Origin: Sanderia malayensis
Taxonomy: Eukaryota > Cnidaria > Scyphozoa > Semaeostomeae > Pelagiidae
DNA: 64,000 nucleotides
Direction: 5' to 3'
NCBI GenBank assembly: GCA_013076295.1
Contig: RQOL01000677.1
Span: forward strand, 310,001 to 374,000
Shown: positions 49,861 through 61,499 of the stretch, piece by piece
Numbering within the stretch: position 1 is the stretch's first letter
Layout of the letters: the number at the start of each line of letters is the position of its first letter
Made by a program: the position numbers and the translations under genes
The notes under the pieces: model-generated
What the model was told of the DNA's origin: nothing
The model's input: only the letters and a program-made list of their open reading frames with translations
Database searches by the model: none

Positions 49861-51352
49861 AAAAAAGGAAAGTGACCAAAACTCGGAAGTCGTCAAAACT
49901 GGGAAGTGGAAAGTCAAAAAAAATTGAAAAGTCATCAAAAGTGGGAAGTCATCATAACAAATTTGTACTTTCCACAAAATTTGATGGAATATGAAAGAGT
50001 TTGAAAAATTGCATCAAAAGTAAGAAGTCATCAAAATTGGGAAGTGGGAAGTCAGGAAAAAGTGGGAAGTCGTCAAAAGTGGGAAGTCATCATACCAAAA
50101 TTGTACTTTCCACAAAATTTGATACAAATTGAACGCGTTTGAAAAATTGCATATTGCCCCCTTTTACAACCTTGTATGCCCTCAAAACATGAAAATTTCA
50201 CAAACCAGTTTCACGTTCAAATTCAACACACCAAAGTTGTACTTTCCACTAAACTTGATACAAATTGAACGAGTTTGAAAATTTGCATGTTGCCCCCTTA
50301 TACCCCGTTGTATGCCCCAAAAACATGCAAATTTCAAAATCCAGTTTCATATTGAAATTCAGCACACCAAATTTATACTTTCCACAAAATTTGATGGAAA
50401 TTGAAAGAGTTTGAAAAATTGCATCAAAATTGCGAAATCATCAAAAGTGACGAGTGGGAAGGTAGGAAAAAGTGGGAAGTCATCAGAAGTGGGAAGTTAT
50501 CAAAAATGGAAAATGGGAAGTCAAGAAAACGTGGGAAGTCAGCAAAAGAAAAAGTCATCATACCATATTTGTACTTTCCACAAAATTTGATACAAATTGA
50601 ACGAGTTTGAAAAATTGCATGTTGCCCCCATTTACTCCCTTTTATGCCCTCAAAACATGAAAATTTCAGAAACTAGTTTCATGTTCAAATTCAACACACC
50701 AAATTTGTACTTTCCACAAAATTTGATGGAAAATGAAAGAGTTTGAAAAATTGCATCAAAATTGCGAAATCATCAAAAGTGACGAGTGGGAAGGTAGGAA
50801 AAAGTGGGAAGTTATCAAAAATGGAAAATGGGAAGTCAAGAAAACGTGGGAAGTCGGCAAAAGAAAAAGTCATCATACCATATTTGTACTTTCCACAAAA
50901 TTTGATACAAATTGAACGAGTTTGAAAATTTGCATGTTGCCCCCATTTACTCCCTTTTATGCCCTCAAAACATGAAAATTTCAGAAACTAGATTCATGTT
51001 CAAATTCAACACACCAAATTTGTATTTTCCACCAAATTTGATGCAAATTCAACGAGTTTGAAAAATTGCATAATGCCCCCTCTTACGCCGTTTTATGCCC
51101 TGAAAACATGCAAATTTCAAAAACCAGTGTCATATTCAAATTCACCACACCATAGGTGTATTTTCCACAAATTTTGGTGCAAATTAAATGAGATTGAAAA
51201 CTTGCATTAAAAATTGGAAGTCTTCAAAAGTGGGAAGTGGGAAGAGAGGTACAGTGGGAAGTCATCAAAAGTGGGAAGTCATCAAAAGTCGAATCTGGGA
51301 AGTGAAGAAAAAGTGGGAAGTCAGCAAAGGTGGGAAGTCATCATACCAAAAA

Positions 51353-51435
51353 TGTATTTTTGTATTTGTACTGTTTGTACTATATTTACTATTGTATATT
51401 TCGAAATTGAAGGAGTTGGAAAATTTGAATATTAC
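51353..51435 (+). repeat. D2 module
   Basis: 1,918 bp after 49435. Confidence 0.82.
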
Positions 51436-51562
51436 TAAAAGTGGGAAGTCACCAAAAGTAGGAGGTCGTCAAAAGTGGAAAGTGGGATATCAAGAAAATA
51501 TGGAAAGTTATGAATAGTGGGAAGTCACCGAAGGTGGAAGATGGGGAATTACTAAAAATAAG

Positions 51563-51778
51563 TTTATCTGATTATCGTGACATTCCAACCCCATAGATAG
51601 GGCAAGCGGACAACACAGAGTATGAAGAGAGTCTCCATAAAGCATATATGAATTCTCATATCCACGCTTCCTACAGCTAGTGTCACAGGCGCTAAATTTA
51701 AAAGAAGTAAACAAGCTTAAAAGGAATAATTATATAGAGGAAAACCGACTTTATCTGAGAAAAACCCACTTTATCTGA
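51563..51778 (+). repeat. C2 module
   Basis: 1,918 bp after 49645. Private CCACGCTTCCTACAG. Confidence 0.84.
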
Positions 51779-53244
51779 AAAAAAAGGAAAGTGACCAAAA
51801 CTCGGAAGTCGTCAAAACTGGGAAGTGGAAAGTCAAAAAAAATTGAGAAGTCATCAAAAGTGGGAAGTCATCATAACAAATTTGTACTTTCCACAAAATT
51901 TGATGGAATATGAAAGAGTTTGAAAAATTGCATCAAAAGTAAGAAGTCATCAAAATTGGGAAGTGGGAAGTCAGGAAAAAATGGGAAGTCGTCAAAAGTG
52001 GGAAGTCATCATACCAAAATTGTACTTTCCACAAAATTTGATACAAATTGAACGCGTTTGAAAAATTGCATATTGCCCCCTTTTACAACCTTGTATGCCC
52101 TCAAAACATGAAAATTTCACAAACCAGTTTCACGTTCAAATTCAACACACCAAAGTTGTACTTTCCACTAAACTTGATACAAATTGAACGAGTTTGAAAA
52201 TTTGCATGTTGCCCCCTTATACCCCGTTGTATGCCCCAAAAACATGCAAATTTCAAAATCCAGTTTCATATTGAAATTCAGCACACCAAATTTATACTTT
52301 CCACAAAATTTGATGGAAATTGAAAGAGTTTGAAAAATTGCATCAAAATTGCGAAATCATCAAAAGTGACGAGTGGGAAGGTAGGAAAAAGTGGGAAGTA
52401 ATCAGAAGTGGGAAGTTATCAAAAATGGAAAATGGGAAGTCAAGAAAACGTGGGAAGTCAGCAAAAGAAAAAGTCATCATACCATATTTGTACTTTCCAC
52501 AAAATTTGATACAAATTGAACGAGTTTGAAAAATTGCATGTTGCCCCCATTTACTCCCTTTTATGCCCTCAAAACATGAAAATTTCAGAAACTAGTTTCA
52601 TGTTCAAATTCAACACACCAAATTTGTACTTTCCACAAAATTTGATGGAAATTGAAAGAGTTTGAAAAATTGCATCAAAATTGCGAAATCATCAAAAGTG
52701 ACGAGTGGGAAGGTAGGAAAAAGTGGGAAGTTATCAAAAATGGAAAATGGGAAGTCAAGAAAACGTGGGAAGTCAGCAAAAGAAAAAGTCATCATACCAT
52801 ATTTGTACTTTCCACAAAATTTGATACAAATTGAACGAGTTTGAAAATTTGCATATTGCCCCCTCTTACAACCTTGTATGTCCTCAAAACATGACAATTT
52901 CAAAAACAAGCTTCATGTTCAAATGCAGCACACCAAACGTGTACTTTCGACAAAATTTGATACAAATTGAACGAGTTTGAAAATTTGCATGTTGCCCCCA
53001 TTTACTCCCTTTTACGCCCTCAAAACATGAAAATTTCAGAAACTAGCTTCATGTTCAAATTCAACACACCAAATTTGTATTTTCCACAAAATTTGATGCA
53101 AATTGAAAGAGTTTGAAAAATTGCATCAAAATTGCGAAATCATCTAAAGGGAAGAGTGGGAAGACAGGGAAAAGTGGGAAGTCATCAGAAGTGGGAAGCC
53201 ATCAAAAGGGACGAGTGGGGAGGTAGGGAAAAGTGGGAAGTCAT

Positions 53245-53249
53245 CAGAA
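53245..53249. repeat. Target-site duplication, left copy (CAGAA)
   Basis: The last five satellite bases before the LINE tail. The same five bases restart the satellite on the other side, while the uninterrupted paralogue at 57477-57481 has CAGAA once. Confidence 0.8.
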
Positions 53250-53366
53250 TAATAATATAATAATAAAATACATTTATAGGGCGCAAATTCAACAAACGTT
53301 TTCAAATGCGCCTTACAAGTTTGCAAACTAAATTAAAAGTAATAAAAAATAATTAAAACTCTGGGC
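53250..53366 (-). other. LINE 3' UTR with TTA-rich tail
   Basis: Read on the minus strand, the ~100 nt after the stop are AT-rich and carry GGCGCA (53307-53312) facing TGCGCC (53280-53285), a possible 6-bp stem just before the 3' end. The element ends in an irregular TTA/ATT repeat (53250-53266) rather than poly(A). Short microsatellite tails and a 3' stem-loop are known for stringent-type L2/CR1 LINEs; that this stem is the RT recognition site is inference. Confidence 0.75.
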
Positions 53367-54888
53367 CTATTTATATGCTTGTTTAAAGAGTACAGTTTTT
53401 AGTTTATGTTTAAAAGAACTAAAGTTTGATGTACACCTGACATCGTAAGGAAGAACATTCCAAAGTCTTGGAGCAGCAGCAATAAAAGCTCTATCCCCTA
53501 TTGTAGCCAAGGTCTTGAACGATGGCGGCGATAGAAAGAACTTATCATTTGATCTTAGACTGTATCCAGAATTAGATTTTAAGGTTACTAAGTCAGATAT
53601 ATAATCAGGAGCGGTCCCGTTAATAGCCTTAAACGTCATTATTATTATCTTATAGTCGATTCTAAATTTCACGGGTAACCAATGCAATTCCTTTAGTAAC
53701 GGAGTGATATGGCAGTACTTTGGTGCAAGGCATAATAATCTTGCCGCCGAGTTCTGAACACGCTGCAGTTTGGAAATTAAATTAGCAGGTAGGCCGTATA
53801 GAAGTGCGTTGCAGTAATCTAATCTGCTGCTTACAAAAGCATGAATGAGTTTCTCAGTGGAATCCCTGTCCAAGTATTTTCTGATGCGCCTGATGTTGTG
53901 CAAATGGTAGAATGCGCTCTTACTCATTTTTGTTATATGTGCACTCATGGTGAAGGAATCATCGAACCACACGCCTAAATTCCGTAGGGGTTCATCACTG
54001 GGGGGAACTTCACTTTCGCCGATGGTTAGGCTGTTCCGATGGACTTTCCGCAGTTGCGCCTGTGTTCCAATGATCATGAATTCGGTTTTATCATCATTAA
54101 TCATCAGTCTGTCCCTAATCATCCACATCCGAATATCCTGCAAGCAGGCTTCCATTGCCTCTAGCGCTGAGTCTTGGGCGGTACTGTCGTCAGACTGGAA
54201 TGCAAGATAGAGCTGAGTATCATCAGCGTAACAGTGGGCTGTGGGCAGATGGTGACTGATGATTTTGAATAGCTTGCTTGTGTAGATAGAGAACAAGAGC
54301 GGCCCCAAACAGGACCCCTGCGGTATCCCGAACTTTAGGTCACTACTGACTGATTTAGCATCTCGAATGATGATACACTGTGATCTCTTTGCAAGATACG
54401 ATCTAAACCAGGCGAGAGCATCTCCACAGACGCCAAACGTTTGCTCTAGACGCCCTATGAGTACGCAATGGTCCACTGTATCAAAGGCAGCACTGAGGTC
54501 CAGAAATACCACCAGAGTAACATGTTGTTTATTCATATTTACCAGAATGTCATTGTGCACGCGCAACAGTGCAGTCTCGGTACTGTGATTTTGGCGGTAG
54601 GCTGACTGTAATTTAGAATGCAGTTGACAACTTGATATATGTGGAGATGTTTGCTTAGCAACAACCTTTTCTGTAATTTTCGATAAAAAAGCAAGGTTAC
54701 TAACTGGGCGGTAATTCTTTTTTACCATGTCAAGGTTGGGCTTTTTCAGCTTGGGCCTCACAAGAGCTTCCTTCCAGAAATCTGGAAATTCACTACCAGA
54801 AAGGGATAGATTGACCATGTTAGAGATAGCTGGGAGAAGCTCGTCGATGCATTCCTTTACAAGATGGGTTGGGCATGGATCGTTTTCG
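53367..54888 (-). CDS. LINE ORF2 fragment: reverse transcriptase, no endonuclease
   Basis: The product would be an RNA-directed DNA polymerase that copies LINE RNA at a nicked target. The frame is open without a stop for ~507 codons and ends in TAG at 53367-53369. It stays open upstream through satellite to 55001 (545 codons in all, a GTG at the end), so its first ~38 residues are satellite-encoded. Numbering that whole frame, the pre-RT motif KNYRPVSNL is at 95-103 and QSAYRQNHSTETALL at 132-146. RT motif A is FLDLSAAFDTVDH at 166-178 (catalytic Asp168), motif B GIPQGSCLGPLLF at 225-237, and motif C YADD at 258-261 (Asp260/261). The C-terminal domain has SRLDYCNALLYGLP (392-405), HWLPVKFRIDYK (440-451) and GDRAF..AAPRLWN (502-515). 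All catalytic residues are present and no frameshift is seen, which suggests a young copy. It lacks endonuclease and a promoter, so it cannot move by itself. It is not a host gene. Confidence 0.92.
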
Positions 54889-54893
54889 CAGAA
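54889..54893. repeat. Target-site duplication, right copy (CAGAA)
   Basis: First five satellite bases after the truncated 5' end of the LINE. The following GTGGGAAGCCAAC continues exactly as in the empty paralogue at 57482-57494. Confidence 0.8.
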
Positions 54894-57082
54894 GTGGGAA
54901 GCCAACAAAAGTGGGAAGTGGGAAGTCGAGAAAAAGTGGGAAATCAGCAAAAGTTGGAAGTCATCATACCAAAATTGTACTTTCCACAAATATTGATACA
55001 CATTGAACGAGTTTGAAAAATTGGATATTGCTTCGTTTTACCCTGTTGTATGCCCTCAAAATATACAAATTTCAAAAACAAGTTTCATATTCAAATTCAG
55101 CACACCAAAACTGTACTTTTCGCCAAATTTGATGCAAGTCGAACGAGTTTGAAAAATTGCATCAAAAGTGGGAAGTCATCAATATTGGGAAGTGCGAAGT
55201 CAGGAAAATGTGGGAAGTGTTCAAAAGTGGGAAGTCATCAAAAGTGGGAAGTGGGAAGTCAGGAAAAAGTGGGAAGTCATAAGAAGTGGGAAGTCATCAT
55301 ACCAAAATTGTACTTTCCACACAATTTGATACAAATTGAACGGGTTTGAAAATTGCATATTGCCCGCTTCTACTACCCCGTCTCATTCCCCAAAACATTA
55401 AAATTTCAAAAAACAAGTTTCATATTCAATTTCAGTACACCGAAAATGCACTTTCCACAATTTTTGATTCAAGTTGAACGAGCTTGAAATTGCATATTGC
55501 CCCTTTTAGCACGTTTTATGCCCTCAAAAGATTAAAATTTCAAAGACCAGTTTCATATTCTAATTCAGCACAGAAAACCTGTACTTTACACAAAAAATTT
55601 GATGCAAATTCAACGATTTTCAAAAAATGCATATTGCCCTTTTTTACTCCGTTTTATGACCTCAAAACAAGAAAGTTTCAGAAACCAACTTCATATTCGA
55701 TTTCAGCACACCAAATGTGTACTTTCCACAAAATTTGATACGGATTGGAGAAGTTTGAAAAAGTTGGGAAGTCATCAAAAGTGAAGAATGGGAAGGCAGG
55801 AAAAATTAGGAAATCATCAGAAGTGGGAAGTTATCAAAAATGGAAAATGGGAAGTCAGGAAAACGTGGGAAGTCAGCAAAAGTAGGAAGTCATCATACGA
55901 AAATTGTACTTTCCGCAAAATTTAATACAAATTGAACGAGTTTGAAAAATTGCATATTGCCCCCTTTTACAACCTTGTATGCCCTCAAAACATGAAAATT
56001 TCAAAAACCAGCTTCATGTTCAAATTCAGCACACCAAATTTGTACTTTCCACAAAATTTGATTCAAATTGAAGGAGCTTGAAAATTTGCATATTCCCCCT
56101 TCTACACCGTCCTATTCCCCTAAAGCAAAAAGAGTTCAAAAAACAAGTTAAATATTTAATTTCATAACACCGAAATTGTATTTTCAACGAAATTTGATGC
56201 AAATTGAAAGAGTCTGAAAAATTGGATATTCCCCTTTTTTGCGCCGTTTTATGCCCTCAAAGCATGACAATTTCAAAAACCTGTTTCATGTTCAAATTCA
56301 GCACACCCAATTTGCACCTTCCACATTTGATGCAAATTGAAAGAGTTTGAAAAATTGCATCAAAAGTGGGAAGTCATCAAAAGTGAAGAATGGGAAGGCA
56401 GGAAAAACTGGGAAATCATCAGAAGTGGGAAGTTATCAAAAATGGAAAATGGGAAGTCAGGAAAACGTGGGAAGTCAGCAAAAGTAGGAAGTCATCATAC
56501 GAAAATTCTACTTTCCACAAAATTTGATACAAATTGAAGGAGTTTGAAAAATTGCATCAAAATTGCGAAATCATCAAAAGTGACGAGTGGGAGGGTAGGA
56601 AAAAGTGGGAAGTCATCAGAAGTGGGAAGTTATCAAAAATGGAAAATGGGAAGTCAAGAAAACGTGGGAAGTCAGCAAAAGAAAAAGTCATCATACCATA
56701 TTTGTACTTTCCACAAAATTTGATACAAATTGAACGAGTTTGAAAAATTGCATGTTGCCCCCATTTACTCCCTTTTATGCCCTCAAAACATGAAAATTTC
56801 AGAAGCTAGTTTCATGTTCAAATTCAACACACCAAATTTGTACTTTCCACAAAATTTGATGGAAATTGAAAGAGTTTGAAAAATTGCATCAAAATTGCGA
56901 AATCATCAAAAGTGACGAGTGGGAAGGTAGGAAAAAGTGGGAAGTCATCAGAAGTGGGAAGTTATCAAAAATGGATAATGGGAAGTCAAGAAAACGTGGG
57001 AAGTCAGCAAAAGAAGAAAGTCATCATACCAAATTTGTACTTTCGACAAAATTTGATACAAATTGAACGAGTTTGAAAAATT

Positions 57083-59140
57083 GCATATTGCCCCCTCTTA
57101 CAACCTTGTATGCCCTCAAAACATGACAATTTCAAAAACAAGCTTCATGTTCAAATTCAGCACACCAAACGTGTACTTTCGACAAAATTTGATACCAATT
57201 GAACGAGTTTGAAAATTTGCATGTTGCCCCCTTTTACTCCCTTTTATGCCCTCAAAACATGAAAATTTCAGAAACTAGTTTCATGTTCAAATTCAACACA
57301 CCAAATTTGTATTTTACACAAAATTTGATGCAAATTGAAAGAGTTTGAAAAATTGCATCAAAATTGCGAAATCATCTAAAGGGAAGAGTGGGAAGACAGG
57401 GAAAAGTGGGAAGTCATCAGAAGTGGGAAGCCATCAAAAGTGACGAGTGGGAAGGTAGGGAAAAGTGGGAAGTCATCAGAAGTGGGAAGCCAACAAAAGT
57501 GGGAAGTGGGAAGTCGAGAAAATATGGGAAATCAGCAAAAGGGGGAAGTCATCATACCAAAATTGTACTTTCCACAAATATTGAAAAATTTGAAAAATTG
57601 AAAAATTGGATATTGCTTCGTTTTACCCTGTTGTATGCCCTCAAAATATACAAAATTCAAAAACAAGTTTCATATTCAAATTCAGCACACCAAAACTGTA
57701 CTTTTCGCCAAATTTGATGCAAGTCGAACGAGTTTGACAAATTGCATCAAAAGTGGGAAGTCATCAATATTGGGATGTGCGAAGTCAGGAAAATGTGGGA
57801 AGTATTCGAAAGTGGGAAGTCATCAAAAGTGGGAAGTGAGAAGTCAGGAAAAAGTGGGAAGTCATAAGAAGTGGGAAGTTATCATACCAAAATTGTACTT
57901 TCCACAAAATTTGATACAAATTGAACGGGTTTGAAAATTGCATATTGCCCGCTTCTACTACCCCGTCTCATTCCCCAAAACATTAAAATTTCAAAAAACA
58001 AGTTTCATATTCAATTTCAGTACACCGAAAATGCACTTTCCACAATATTTGATTCAAGTTGAACGAGCTTGAAAAATTGTATATTGCCCCTTTTAGCACG
58101 TTTTATGCCCTCAAAAGATTAAAATTTCAAAGACCAGTTTCATATTCTAATTCAGCACAGAAAACCTGTACTTTACACAAACTTTGATGCAAATTCAAGG
58201 ATTTTCAAGAAATGCATATTGCCCTTTTTTACTCCGTTCTATGCCCTCAAAACAAGAAAGTTTCAGAAACCAACTTCATATTCGATTTCAGCACACCAAA
58301 TGTGTACTTTCCACAAAATTTGATACGGATTGGAGAAATTTGAAAAAGTTGGGAAGTCATCAAAAGTGAAGAATGGGAAGGCAGGAATAATTAGGAAATC
58401 ATCAGAAGTGGGAAGTTATCAAAAATGGAAAATGGGAAGTCAGGAAAACGTGGGAAGTCAGCAAAAGTAGGAAGTCATCATACGAAAATGGTACTTTCCA
58501 CATAATTTAATACAAATTGAACGAGTTTGAAAAATTGCATATTGCCCCCTTTTACAACCTTGTATGACCTCAAAACATGAAAATTTCAAAAACCAGCTTC
58601 ATGTTCAAATTCAGCACACCAAATTTGTACTTTCCACAAAATTTGATTCAAATTGAAGGAGCTTGAAAATTTGCATATTCCCCCTTCTACACCGTCCTAT
58701 TCCCCTAAAACATAAAGAGTTCAAAAAACAAGTTAAATATTTAATTTCATAACACCGAAATTGTATTTTCAACGAAATTTGATGCAAATTGAAAGAGTCT
58801 GAAAAATTGGATATTCCCCTTTTTTGCGCCGTTTTATGCCCTCAAAGCATGACAATTTCAAAAACCTGTTTCATGTTCAAATTCAGCACACCCAATTTGC
58901 ACCTTCACATTTGATGCAAATTGAAAGAGTTTGAAAAATTGCATCAAAAGTGGGAAGTCATCAAAAGTGAAGAATGGGAAGGCAGGAAAAAGTGGGAAAT
59001 CATCAGAAGTGGGAAGTTATCAAAAATGGAAAATGGGAAGTCAGGAAAACGTGGGAAGTCAGCAAAAGTAGGAAGTCATCATACGAAAATTCTACTTTCC
59101 ACAAAATTTGATACAAATTGAACGAGTTTGAAAAATTGCA
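57083..59140 (+). repeat. ~2.59-kb higher-order repeat, copy 2 (no LINE)
   Basis: Uninterrupted copy carrying the empty site at 57424-57494. Local differences include GAAAAATTTGAAAAATTGAA near 57584 where copy 1 has a normal anchor. It diverges from copy 1 at about 59140. Confidence 0.87.
57424..57494 (+). other. Paralogous empty site of the LINE insertion
   Basis: This stretch carries both flanks of the LINE joined without interruption: GAAGCCATCAAAAGTGACGA...TCATCAGAA then GTGGGAAGCCAAC. It lies in the second copy of the 2.59-kb repeat, so the LINE entered the first copy after the two copies separated, unless the second copy lost it precisely. Confidence 0.85.
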
Positions 59141-60064
59141 TATTGCCCCCTTTTACAACCTGGTATGCCCTGAAAACATGGAAACTTCAAAAACCAGCTT
59201 CATGTTCAAATTCAGCACACCAAATTTGTACTTTCCACAAAATTTGATACAAATTGAAGGAGTTTGAAAATTTGCATATTCCCCCTTCTACACCGTCCTA
59301 TTCCCCCAAAGCATAAAGAGTTCAAAAAACAAGTTAAATATTTAATTTCATAACACCGAAATTTTATTCTCCTCAAAATTTGATACAAATTGAACGAGTT
59401 TGAAAAATTGCATATTGCCTCCTTTTACAACCTTGTATGCCCTCAAAACATGCAAATTTCAAAAACCAGCTTCATGTTCAAATTCAGCACACGAAATTTG
59501 CACTTTCCACAAAATTTGATACAAATTAAAGGAGTTTGAAAATTTTGCATATTCCCCCTTCTACACCGTCCTATTCCCCCAATGCATAAAGAGTTCCAAA
59601 AAACAAGTTAAATATTTAATTTCATAACACCAAAATTGTACTTTCCACAAAAATTGATACAAATTGAACTAGTTTGAAAAAATGCATCAAAAATGGGAAG
59701 CTATCAAAAGTGGGAAATCATCATAGCAAAAATGTATTTTCCACCAAATTTGATGCCAATTCAACGAGTTTGAAAAATTGCATAATGCCCCCTCTTACGC
59801 CGTTTTATGCCCTGAAAGCATGCAAATTTCAGAAACCAGTGTCATATTCAAATTCACCACACCAAAGTTGTATTTTCCACAAATTTTGGTGCAAATTAAA
59901 TGAGATTGAAAACTTGCATTAAAAATTGGAAGTCTTCAAAAGTGGGAAGTGGGAAGAGAGGTACAGTGGGAAGTCATCAAAAGTGGGAAGTCATCAAAAG
60001 TCGAATCTGGGAAGTGAAGAAAAAGTGGGAAGTCAGCAAAGGTGGGAAGTCATCATACCAAAAA

Positions 60065-60147
60065 TTTATTTTTGTATTTGTACTGTTTGTACTATATTTA
60101 GTATTGTATATTTCGAAATTGAAGGAGATGGAAAATTTGAATATTAC
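60065..60147 (+). repeat. D2 module
   Basis: TTTAGTATTGTATATTTCG, with GGAGATGG as in D3, so intermediate between the types. Confidence 0.8.
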
Positions 60148-60274
60148 TAAAAGTGGGAAGTCACCAAAAGTAGGAGGTCGTCAAAAGTGGTAAGTGGGAT
60201 ATCAAGAAAATATGGAAAGTTATGAAAAGTGGGAAGTCACCGAAGGTGGAAGATGGGGAATTACTAAAAATGGG

Positions 60275-60518
60275 TTTATCTGATTATCGTGACATTCCAA
60301 CCCCATAGATAAGGCAAGCGGACAACACAGAGTATGAAGAGAATCTCCATAAAGCATACATGAATTCACATATCCACTCTTCCTACAGCTAGTGTCACGG
60401 GCGCTAAATTTAAAAGAAGTAAACAAGCTTAAAAGAGATAAATTATAAGATAAATTTGAAAAGAAGCCAACGAGCTTTAAAGGAATAATTATATTGAGGA
60501 AACCCGACTTTTATATGA
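60275..60518 (+). repeat. C2 module with internal 46-bp duplication
   Basis: TAAATTTAAAAGAAGTAAAC (60405) is repeated in diverged form as TAAATTTGAAAAGAAGCCAA (60451). The usual double TTTATCTGA end is replaced by a single CTTTTATATGAG. Confidence 0.8.
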
Positions 60519-60647
60519 GAAAAAGTGGGAAGTCACCAAAAGTGGGAAGTTGTCAAAAGTGGGAAGTGGAAAGTCCAAAAAAATTGAGAAGTCAGCAGAA
60601 GTAGGAAATCATCTTACCAAAGTTGTACTTTCCACAAAATTTGAATA

Positions 60648-60688
60648 TTCTCACTTTTAGTAATATTGAATATTACTAAAAGTGAGAA
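60648..60688. repeat. 41-bp near-perfect palindrome
   Basis: TTCTCACTTTTAGTAATATT (60648-60667), a single G, then the exact reverse complement (60669-60688). Elsewhere the right arm is the normal D-to-A junction (GAATATTACTAAAAGTG), so the left arm is an inverted copy of it. Confidence 0.93.
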
Positions 60689-60803
60689 GTCACCAAAAGT
60701 GGCAGGTCGTCAAAAGTGGGAAGTGGGATATCAAGAAAAAGTGGAATGTTATGAAAAGTGGGAAGTCACCGAAGGTGGAAAGTGGGAAATTACCAAAAGT
60801 GGG

Positions 60804-61018
60804 TTATCCGATTATCGTGACATTCCAACCCCATAGATAAGGCAAGCGGACAACACAGAGTATGAAGAGAATCTCAATAAAGCATGCACGAATTCTCATA
60901 TCCACATTTCCTACAGCTAGTGTCACGGGCGTTAAATTTGAAACGAGAAAACAAGCTTCAAAGGAACAATTATATTGAGGAAAACCGACTTTGTCTGAGA
61001 AAAACCCACTTTATCTGA
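60804..61018 (+). repeat. C2-like module, distal form
   Basis: Starts GGGTTATCCGATTATCG, one T shorter than usual; 3' motifs CTTTGTCTGAG and CTTTATCTGAA. Confidence 0.82.
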
Positions 61019-61414
61019 AAAAAGTGGGAAGTGACCAAAACTGGGAAGTCGTCATAAGTGGGAAGTGGAAAGTCAAAAAAAAGTGAGAAGTCAGCCGAAG
61101 TCGGAAATCATCTTACCAAAGTTGTACTTTCCACAAAATTTGATGTCAATTCAAAGAGTTTGAAAAATGGCATCAAAGGTGGGCAGTCATTAAAAGTGGG
61201 AAGTGGGAAGTCAGGAAAAAGTGGGAAGTCATGAAAATTGGGAAGTCATGAAAGGTGTAAAGTGGGAAGTCAAGAAAAATTGGGAAGTCAGCGAAAGTGG
61301 GAGGTCATGAAACTAAATTTGTATTTTCCACAAAATCTGATGGAAATTGAGAGAATTTGAAAAACGGCCTCAAAAGTGGGAAGTCATGAAAAGTGGGAAG
61401 TCATCATACCAAAA

Positions 61415-61499
61415 TTGTATTTTTGTATTTGTACTGTTTATACTATATGTACTATTATATATTTACAAATTGAGCGAGTTAGAGAACGTGCATATTTCT
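61415..61499 (+). repeat. D4 module
   Basis: Diverged distal form: CTGTTTATACTATATGTACT and ACGTGCATATTTCT at the end. Confidence 0.78.

Larger units (their letters stand above)
48534..51021 (+). repeat. 2,246-bp family, second array, copy 2 with 332-bp addition
   Basis: Follows copy 1 by 2,246 bp through about 50610. There an A-anchor-B segment is repeated in tandem (50401 versus 50733, 332 bp) before a jump at 51021 into the next unit. D2 at 49435, C2 at 49645. Confidence 0.85.
51022..52850 (+). repeat. 2,246-bp family, second array, copy 3 (shortened)
   Basis: Lies 1,918 bp after the matching part of copy 2, so the unit has lost its leading B2-B1 run while keeping the 332-bp tandem pair (52320 versus 52652). 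D2 at 51353, C2 at 51563. Confidence 0.85.
53250..54888 (-). mobile_element. 5'-truncated L2/CR1-type non-LTR retrotransposon (LINE)
   Basis: This is the only non-satellite sequence in the window and it is visibly richer in G+C than its surroundings. Read on the minus strand it holds the C-terminal part of a LINE ORF2 (reverse transcriptase and downstream domain), a TAG stop, a ~100-bp 3' UTR and a TTA-rich tail. No endonuclease domain or ORF1 is present; coding starts abruptly about 110 residues before RT motif A and meets satellite at 54888/54889, which is classic 5' truncation. The insertion is bracketed by CAGAA at 53245-53249 and 54889-54893. The same satellite context without the insertion occurs at 57424-57494, which fixes both ends. 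Clade assignment (L2/CR1/Rex-like) rests on recognised motif wording, not a tree. Confidence 0.93.
52851..57082 (+). repeat. ~2.59-kb higher-order repeat, copy 1, split by the LINE
   Basis: Satellite 52851-53249 and 54889-57082 together make ~2,588 bp, matching copy 2 at shifts of 4,232 before and 2,588 after the insertion. Its right end has three successive A blocks (56337, 56534, 56866), the last two 332 bp apart. Confidence 0.87.
59141..60647 (+). repeat. B run followed by D2/C2 cassette
   Basis: B1/B2 monomers to about 59650, then A, B, A, D2 (60065) and an irregular C2 (60275). One anchor near 59366 is damaged (TTATTCTCCTCAAAATTTGA). Related to the 2,246-bp family but more diverged. No gene. 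Confidence 0.8.

Noticed and set aside
53947..54996. Plus-strand open frames of 73-89 codons inside the LINE
   Set aside because: They are antisense shadows of the reverse transcriptase frame and match nothing recognisable.
54889..55001. Treating the LINE frame as starting at 55001
   Set aside because: The first ~38 residues are antisense satellite (SHFFSTSHFP type) and the first codon is GTG. The LINE begins at 54888.
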